Positions 59,587 through 64,000 of a DNA stretch of 64,000 nt are shown piece after piece. The stretch is from Treponema sp. OMZ 790 (GTDB lineage Bacteria > Spirochaetota > Spirochaetia > Treponematales > Treponemataceae). Below the pieces are notes generated by a model. That model did no database searches. It was not told where the DNA came from and saw only the letters and a list, made by a program, of their open reading frames with translations. The position numbers were made by a program, and so were the translations under genes. Every line of letters begins with the position of its first letter. Positions within the stretch are counted from its first letter, which is position 1. The stretch lies in assembly GCF_024181285.1 (NCBI RefSeq), contig NZ_CP051201.1, positions 2,294,001-2,358,000 on the forward strand, given 5' to 3'.

Positions 59587-60826
59587 AAAAACTTCCGTTT
59601 CCGCCTTTTATATGTAAGGTGTTTTTTGCATTTTGATTTCCGACAGTAAAAATGGACTCTCCATTAATTTTTATATTTGAGCGGGAGGCGTCTTCAAAAA
59701 AAACACCGTAGTTGTTTCTTGAATCTTTAATATGCAAATTAACGGAACCTATAGACCTTTCAATTGAACAGGCTCCTTTTAATATGCCGGAAAAATCGAA
59801 TTTTCCTATACTAAGATTAATAGCAGCATCTTTTAAAATACAGTTATCTAAATATGTACTCCCATTGCTTGTCTCAATAAACGCCTTATCTGCTAGAACA
59901 TTTTTTATTTTTGTTTTGCCGACGGAAAATTTCATTTTTAACATATTTGCAGTAAAGTTTTTAAGCTCAATATTCCCTACTGAACCGTTTATATCGAACT
60001 CGTCTATTTTGTTTGAATTTTGTAAATCCATATCTACATGGCCTATGCCGCTTTCAATTTTTACCTTACCTTCAAAAGTTCCTTTAAAATTAAAACCTCC
60101 GTTTATTGAAAGTCCGGGATTTTTAAAATTACCGTTTTCCACAGTAATTGAACCTACTGAAGTTTTTAAAGCCGTTTTATTTTCTACCGATATATTTTCT
60201 ATTCGGGTGTCTCCTACACTCGTTTCTATTTTACAATCATCACACAAAATATTTTTCATTTCAAGAAAACCTATGCTTCCTTCCACATCAAGATTTTTAC
60301 ATTTAACATCGGAAACCTTGACTTGATTTATTCCTGCGTTTAGAGCAAATGAAGTACAAGACATCCCAGTAATCTCGGCTCTGCCAATGCTCGAGTTCAC
60401 AATCAGACTATCGATGGAAGCTGAAGCAGGGATGACAAGATCAATATACGCAATAATCCTGTCTTTCTTTTTTCCTGATCTTCTATTTTTCGGTCTGATT
60501 TCTTCTTCGGTAATTACAAGTTCTGAAGAAGATCTTTTCACCTTTACGGCATGTTCCGGTAAGCCTTTTATACTGTAATGCAGGGAAGCCGCCGATACAT
60601 GGGTATGGATAGTTAATTTTGCATTGCAATTTTCTACTTTAATTATTTTAGGAATTTTATCCGGCGGAAGCTCTGCACTTATTACGTTATCAAGCCATTT
60701 TTCATTATAACACACTCCCGGATCATCAAGATTATCTTCATCAAATGCCCCGCTGCAAAACAGCCTTAAACCTGAAATGCCGATTAAAGAAACAGCAATA
60801 AAAAAAATTATTCTCTTTTTTTTCAT
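59567..60826 (-). CDS. DUF4097-type beta-helix putative adhesin/envelope protein
   Basis: A 419-aa exported protein, ATG 60826 after GAGGAG. The N-terminus MKKKRIIFFIAVSLIGISGL is a signal or anchor. The rest is repeating short strands of the head-GIN/DUF4097 type: DSLIVNSSIGRAEITGMSC, KIETSVGDTRIENISVENK, ALKTSVGSITVENGNFK, EFDINGSVGNIELKNFTAN, AFIETSNGSTYLDNCILKD, each about 20-22 residues with S-V/I-G turns, giving a right-handed beta-solenoid. Function of the family is not established. Convergent with, and 20 nt overlapping, the dusB remnant. Confidence 0.78.
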   Translation of the reverse strand: MKKKRIIFFIAVSLIGISGLRLFCSGAFDEDNLDDPGVCYNEKWLDNVISAELPPDKIPKIIKVENCNAKLTIHTHVSAASLHYSIKGLPEHAVKVKRSSSELVITEEEIRPKNRRSGKKKDRIIAYIDLVIPASASIDSLIVNSSIGRAEITGMSCTSFALNAGINQVKVSDVKCKNLDVEGSIGFLEMKNILCDDCKIETSVGDTRIENISVENKTALKTSVGSITVENGNFKNPGLSINGGFNFKGTFEGKVKIESGIGHVDMDLQNSNKIDEFDINGSVGNIELKNFTANMLKMKFSVGKTKIKNVLADKAFIETSNGSTYLDNCILKDAAINLSIGKFDFSGILKGACSIERSIGSVNLHIKDSRNNYGVFFEDASRSNIKINGESIFTVGNQNAKNTLHIKGGNGSFSIKFLD

Positions 60827-60934
60827 AGAATTCTCCTCAAGCATTAGTCTAAGCGATTTTTTACAGTTTGTCCAGTATAAAAATTAGTTTCCCGGCCTTC
60901 AATTGACATAAGATGATTTCTTCTATATACTTAT

Positions 60935-61077
60935 GGGCATCTCTAAAAACTCGGTTAGATTTTTAGAGATGCCCGACGAGTTTTTAATAAGTCCTTATGT
61001 AATAATGACTTATTAAAAACATCGCAAATAAGATTAAGGGAAACCTCTAAAAAGCTGAAGTTTTTAGAGGTTCCCTT
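60935..61077. repeat. Triple hairpin module before the M3 peptidase gene
   Basis: GGGCATCTCTAAAAA/TTTTTAGAGATGCCC (60935-60974, 15 bp); GACGAG-TTTTTAATAAGTC...GACTTATTAAAAA-CATCGC (60975-61025, 14-bp stem counting G/C); AAGGGAaACCTCTAAAAA/TTTTTAGAGGTTCCCTT (61036-61077). The same plan as the module at 2004-2123 but with different stems. The outer two stems here resemble each other (CTCTAAAAA). Confidence 0.8.
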
Positions 61078-61130
61078 ATTTTTGTAAAAAATTCGGAAAC
61101 TTCTGTTTCCTCAATATCTTAGGAGTACTT

Positions 61131-62861
61131 ATGTCAGACACATGCACAGTAAAAGCACTGCCTTTGGTTCCGTTTAAGGAAATGCCTTATACGCGGCCGG
61201 ATATGAAGGCGATTGAAAAGGGCTTTGCCGATGCCCTATCTAAATTTAAGGCAGCAGCTTCGGTAAAAGAACAAATCGAAGCTATCGATATGGTGCAGAC
61301 CATAAACCGCGAGTACAGCACTATGGCTTCACTGGCCTCTGTCAGGCACACCATCGATACAAGGGACGAATTCTACGATAAAGAAAACGATTTTTATGAT
61401 GAAGCAGGGCCTCTTTTTAGTAAGCTTTCAAACGAATTCGGCGCAGAAATGGTCAAGTCCAAATTCAGAGCCGAGCTCGAAAAAGAATTCGGTCATCAGG
61501 TTTTTGATTTAACAGATCTATCCTTAAAGGTATTCAGCCCCGAAATTATGGACGACCTCATGGCCGAAAACAAGCTTACCAGTAAATACAGTAAACTCAT
61601 CGCCTCTGCCCAGATCGAATTCCAAGGCGAAAAACGAACCCTTTCACAGTTAAGTCCCTTTATGCAGGACATGGACAGGGAGGTAAGAAAGGCAGCTGCA
61701 AAAGCCTATTACGGTTTTTTTGAAGAAAACGAAGCCGAATTCGATTCAATCTATGATGAGCTTGTAAAGATACGCACAAAGATAGCCAAAAAACTCGGCT
61801 ACAAGAACTTTGTTCAGCTTGCCTATGACCGACTCGGAAGAACCGAGTACAATGCCGAAATGGTTGCAAAATACCGAAAGCAGATTTATGAGCTTGTTGT
61901 TCCGATTGCCCAAGACTTAAAAAAGCGCCAAAGCAAGAGATTAAAGCTCGATAAGGTCTATTATTACGATACGGGTCTCAAATACCTTACGGGAAATGCC
62001 GTTCCGCAAGGCGAGCCTGATTGGATTGTTGAGCAGGCAAAGAAAATGTACAACGAGCTTTCGCCGGAAACAAGCGAGTTCTTTACAATGATGACAGGCT
62101 ACGGCCTTATGGACTTGCTTTCAACCAAGGGAAAAGCAGGCGGAGGCTATTGCACGGGTTTCCCCATGTACAAGGTTCCCTTTATCTTTGCAAACTTTAA
62201 CAAGACCCAGCACGATGTCGAGGTTATGACCCACGAAGCAGGCCATGCCTTCCAAGCCTATCAAAGCAGGGATGCCCGTCTTCTCGAATACGGATGGCCC
62301 ACCCTTGAAGCTTGCGAAATTCACTCGATGAGTATGGAATTTTTCACATGGCCCTGGATGGAGCTTTTCTTTAAGCACCAGACAGAAAAGTTTAAGTTTA
62401 CCCATCTTTCAGGCGCCTTCGAATTCCTCCCCTACGGAGCCACAGTAGACGAATTCCAGCACTGGGTATATGAAAACCCCGAAACAACTCCTGCCGAAAG
62501 AAAGGCGGAATGGCATAAGATAGAATTAAAGTACAATCCCTCAATCGATTATGCCGATAACGACTACCTTAACCGCGGCGGTTTTTGGGTAAAACAGGGG
62601 CACATCTTTGCTTCTCCTTTCTATTATATAGATTACACCTTGGCCCAAGTTTGCGCCCTACAGTTTTGGGTAAAGGCCAATGCCGACCGCAAAACGGCAT
62701 GGGAAGATTATTTACGCCTCTGCAAGGCAGGCGGAAGCCTCCCCTTCTTGGAGCTTTTAAAACTTGCAAACCTAAAAAATCCCTTTGAAGAAGACTGCAT
62801 CGCTTCGGTAACCCCCGAATGCGAAAAATGGCTCAATTCGATAGACGATTCAAAACTGTAG
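61131..62861 (+). CDS. M3-family oligoendopeptidase (PepF-like)
   Basis: A 576-aa cytosolic zinc metallopeptidase cleaving short peptides. The zinc site HEAGH is at residues 368-372, in VEVMTHEAGHAFQAYQS; the third ligand Glu lies downstream in EACEIHSMSMEFF. The conserved GGYCTGF segment and C-terminal NRGGFWVKQGHIFASPFYYIDYTLAQ agree with the M3 group close to PepF/Pz-peptidase (about 560-600 aa). AGGAG precedes the ATG. It would serve amino-acid acquisition in a peptide-fermenting treponeme. Confidence 0.92.
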   Translation: MSDTCTVKALPLVPFKEMPYTRPDMKAIEKGFADALSKFKAAASVKEQIEAIDMVQTINREYSTMASLASVRHTIDTRDEFYDKENDFYDEAGPLFSKLSNEFGAEMVKSKFRAELEKEFGHQVFDLTDLSLKVFSPEIMDDLMAENKLTSKYSKLIASAQIEFQGEKRTLSQLSPFMQDMDREVRKAAAKAYYGFFEENEAEFDSIYDELVKIRTKIAKKLGYKNFVQLAYDRLGRTEYNAEMVAKYRKQIYELVVPIAQDLKKRQSKRLKLDKVYYYDTGLKYLTGNAVPQGEPDWIVEQAKKMYNELSPETSEFFTMMTGYGLMDLLSTKGKAGGGYCTGFPMYKVPFIFANFNKTQHDVEVMTHEAGHAFQAYQSRDARLLEYGWPTLEACEIHSMSMEFFTWPWMELFFKHQTEKFKFTHLSGAFEFLPYGATVDEFQHWVYENPETTPAERKAEWHKIELKYNPSIDYADNDYLNRGGFWVKQGHIFASPFYYIDYTLAQVCALQFWVKANADRKTAWEDYLRLCKAGGSLPFLELLKLANLKNPFEEDCIASVTPECEKWLNSIDDSKL

Positions 62862-62884
62862 CAGCACAAATGAAGCCCCAGCCT

Positions 62885-62922
62885 GTCGCCGCATTTGATG
62901 ACAAGGCATTAAATGAGGCGAC
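62885..62922. repeat. Inverted repeat after the M3 peptidase gene
   Basis: GTCGCCGCATTT (62885-62896) pairs with AAATGAGGCGAC (62911-62922), one mismatch. It lacks a T-tract, so termination is uncertain. Confidence 0.6.
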
Positions 62923-62992
62923 GCATCCAAAGCCGTTCCTATCGATAAATTATTGGTTTTGTAAGACGACCCCTGTACCGAAAAGAATATGA

Positions 62993-63583
62993 CATAATTG
63001 TTATTATCAAAAATATACCGATGGCTGCGAGGAAAATATTTCTGATGAAATTCCGTTTACCGTACCGGAAGGATGGATGTGGTGTAGGTTGGGAGAGATT
63101 TATTATCATACTACAGGAAAAGCATTAAAAAAATCTAATGAAAAAGGTTCCCTAAAAAAATATATCACTACATCAAACTTATACTGGGATACTTTTGATC
63201 TTTCAGAAGTGAGAACCATGTATTTTACAGATGACGAACTTGATAAATATACAATAAAAAAAGGCGATTTAGTATTATGCAATGGTGGTGATGTTGGTAG
63301 AGCAGCTATTTGGAGTTATGACAAAGATATTTGTTATCAGAACCATATTTCTAGGATGCGTCCAAAGACCAACGGTATAGAAAATAGATTCTTCTTATAC
63401 GTCTTAATGTTCTATAAAGAACAAAATATGCTTAACGGAAAAGGAATTGGCATTTCATCTCTTTCAGCAAGTGACTTATTATCAATAATCATTCCGCTCC
63501 CCCCACTCGCCGAACAAAAACGAATCGTTGCCAAAATTGAAGAACTGTTTGCTAAGCTTGATTTTATCACAACTGCGCTTTGA
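62993..63583 (+). pseudogene. Truncated type I restriction specificity subunit (hsdS remnant)
   Basis: An open frame from just after a TGA at 62990-62992 encodes a single target-recognition domain and the following conserved helix. It begins CYYQKYTDGCEENISDEIPF, TVPEGWMWCRLGEIYYHTTG, runs through VLCNGGDVGRAAIWSYDKDI, and ends PLPPLAEQKRIVAKIEELFA KLDF. The last block is the classic HsdS repeat helix. A full HsdS is about 400 aa with two such halves; here the first half is gone and no good start exists (the first ATG is 63077). No hsdM or hsdR is seen in the window. It may be a silent specificity cassette. Confidence 0.8.
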
Positions 63584-63714
63584 CACATACACGTAATACG
63601 GTTATAATACCAATACGATAAAGAGTGTTGCGGATAAAGAAACAGAACTTGTTTATAATGATAATAGACAATGCAAAATAGAAATTTACACCGCAACTTG
63701 AAGAAATAAAGACT

Positions 63715-63734
63715 TATTCTTATGCATAAGAATA
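63715..63734. promoter_or_regulatory. Perfect 20-bp palindrome upstream of the TPR gene
   Basis: TATTCTTATG followed by CATAAGAATA, no spacer. It lies 22 bp before the start codon and just before the ribosome site. A candidate operator or hairpin. Confidence 0.55.
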
Positions 63735-63756
63735 GAATATATAGGAGGACAAGCAA

Positions 63757-64000
63757 ATGACTGATATCTTAGATTTCCCTGACTTTCCATTTGAATTTGA
63801 ACAGAATAATGAAGAAAAAGCTCAAGATATAGTTTATGATGCATGGGACTGTAATTCATCCGCACAAAGAAAACGATTAGCACAAAAAGCACTTGAACTT
63901 GATCCAAACTGTGCAGATGCATACTGCATTCTGGCAGCAGAGTATACATCATATAAAAAGAAAAATGAGTATTACAAAAAAGGAATAGAAGTATTCAGAA
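63757..64000 (+). CDS. Tetratricopeptide-repeat-type protein (3' end outside window)
   Basis: ATG 63757 with AGGAGG 10 nt upstream. The visible 81 residues start MTDILDFPDFPFEFEQNNEE and continue AQDIVYDAWDCNSSAQRKRL, AQKALELDPNCADAYCILAA. The block ALELDPNCADAYCILA is a clear TPR-like helix pair. No signal peptide, so cytosolic. The rest lies beyond the window and the partner is unknown. Confidence 0.75.
   Translation, partial: MTDILDFPDFPFEFEQNNEEKAQDIVYDAWDCNSSAQRKRLAQKALELDPNCADAYCILAAEYTSYKKKNEYYKKGIEVFR

Noticed and set aside
46426..64000. DGR reverse transcriptase or accessory gene inside the window
   Set aside because: No frame with reverse transcriptase motifs is visible on either strand, so any machinery must lie outside.

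Overview
The window looks like the chromosome of an oral-type treponeme, most likely Treponema denticola or a close relative. The evidence is low GC, spirochaete-style lipoboxes, a P83/100-family antigen gene, a bacterial XPB helicase, many PD-(D/E)XK (Rpn-type) transposase paralogues, and TvpA-like C-type-lectin/formylglycine-enzyme-fold lipoproteins. The species call is inference from family content.

Layout. 0-9 kb holds the 5' part of sufC (minus strand), a DAACS symporter, an Rpn paralogue with an orphan tail copy, a steroid-5-alpha-reductase-like membrane protein, a PQQ-propeller/HEAT protein, a frameshifted P83/100 gene and a 2-hydroxycarboxylate transporter. 9-23.4 kb holds a GPH/MFS transporter, another Rpn gene and a two-gene operon of giant Ig-like repeat surface proteins: a 1556-aa protein ending in a probable outer-membrane barrel and a 2150-aa lipoprotein. 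23.6-35 kb is mostly housekeeping (MATE, TrmH, HAD phosphatase, CTP-dependent lipid kinase, MgtE, RsmE, XPB) with three more Rpn copies. 35.3-37.6 kb is a small accessory patch: a 16-copy heptanucleotide repeat, a lipoprotein and an LRR remnant. 37.6-46.4 kb is core again: FGGY kinase, prs, two cNMP-binding/GGDEF proteins, rsgA, a strongly signalled 19-codon ORF, a YhhN protein, tatD and dusB.

The main accessory region is 46.43-59.37 kb. It is bounded by two direct copies, about 190 bp and about 97% identical by eye, of the 3' end of dusB. This suggests an island inserted into dusB that carried a replacement 3' end. It holds a broken Rpn gene, an LRR lipoprotein, a DUF4469/HU-like protein and a tandem array of six FGE-fold lipoprotein genes (51.1-58.7 kb) plus one start-less orphan cassette.

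All seven copies of the array share a 99-nt, 33-codon segment near the 3' end. In it, 17 codons vary almost only at positions that a template would spell as adenines in AAC, AAT or AAA, while the interleaved codons stay nearly constant. This is the signature of adenine-directed mutagenic retrohoming, so the array reads as a set of diversity-generating retroelement (DGR) target genes. No template repeat or reverse transcriptase is visible here, so these would have to act from elsewhere. Most variable segments are followed by a strong hairpin.

A second theme is dense hairpin modules at 2.0, 27.5, 36.9-37.2, 46.6, 47.8, 50.8-51.0, 52.2-58.8 and 60.9-61.1 kb. Several keep constant flanks or a constant apex while the stem sequence changes with its complementarity preserved. 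A third theme is near-consensus promoters with 17-bp spacers placed so that the start codon falls at or within about 3 nt of the expected transcription start, which suggests leaderless mRNAs.

After the island come a DUF4097 protein, an M3 oligopeptidase, an hsdS remnant and the start of a TPR protein.
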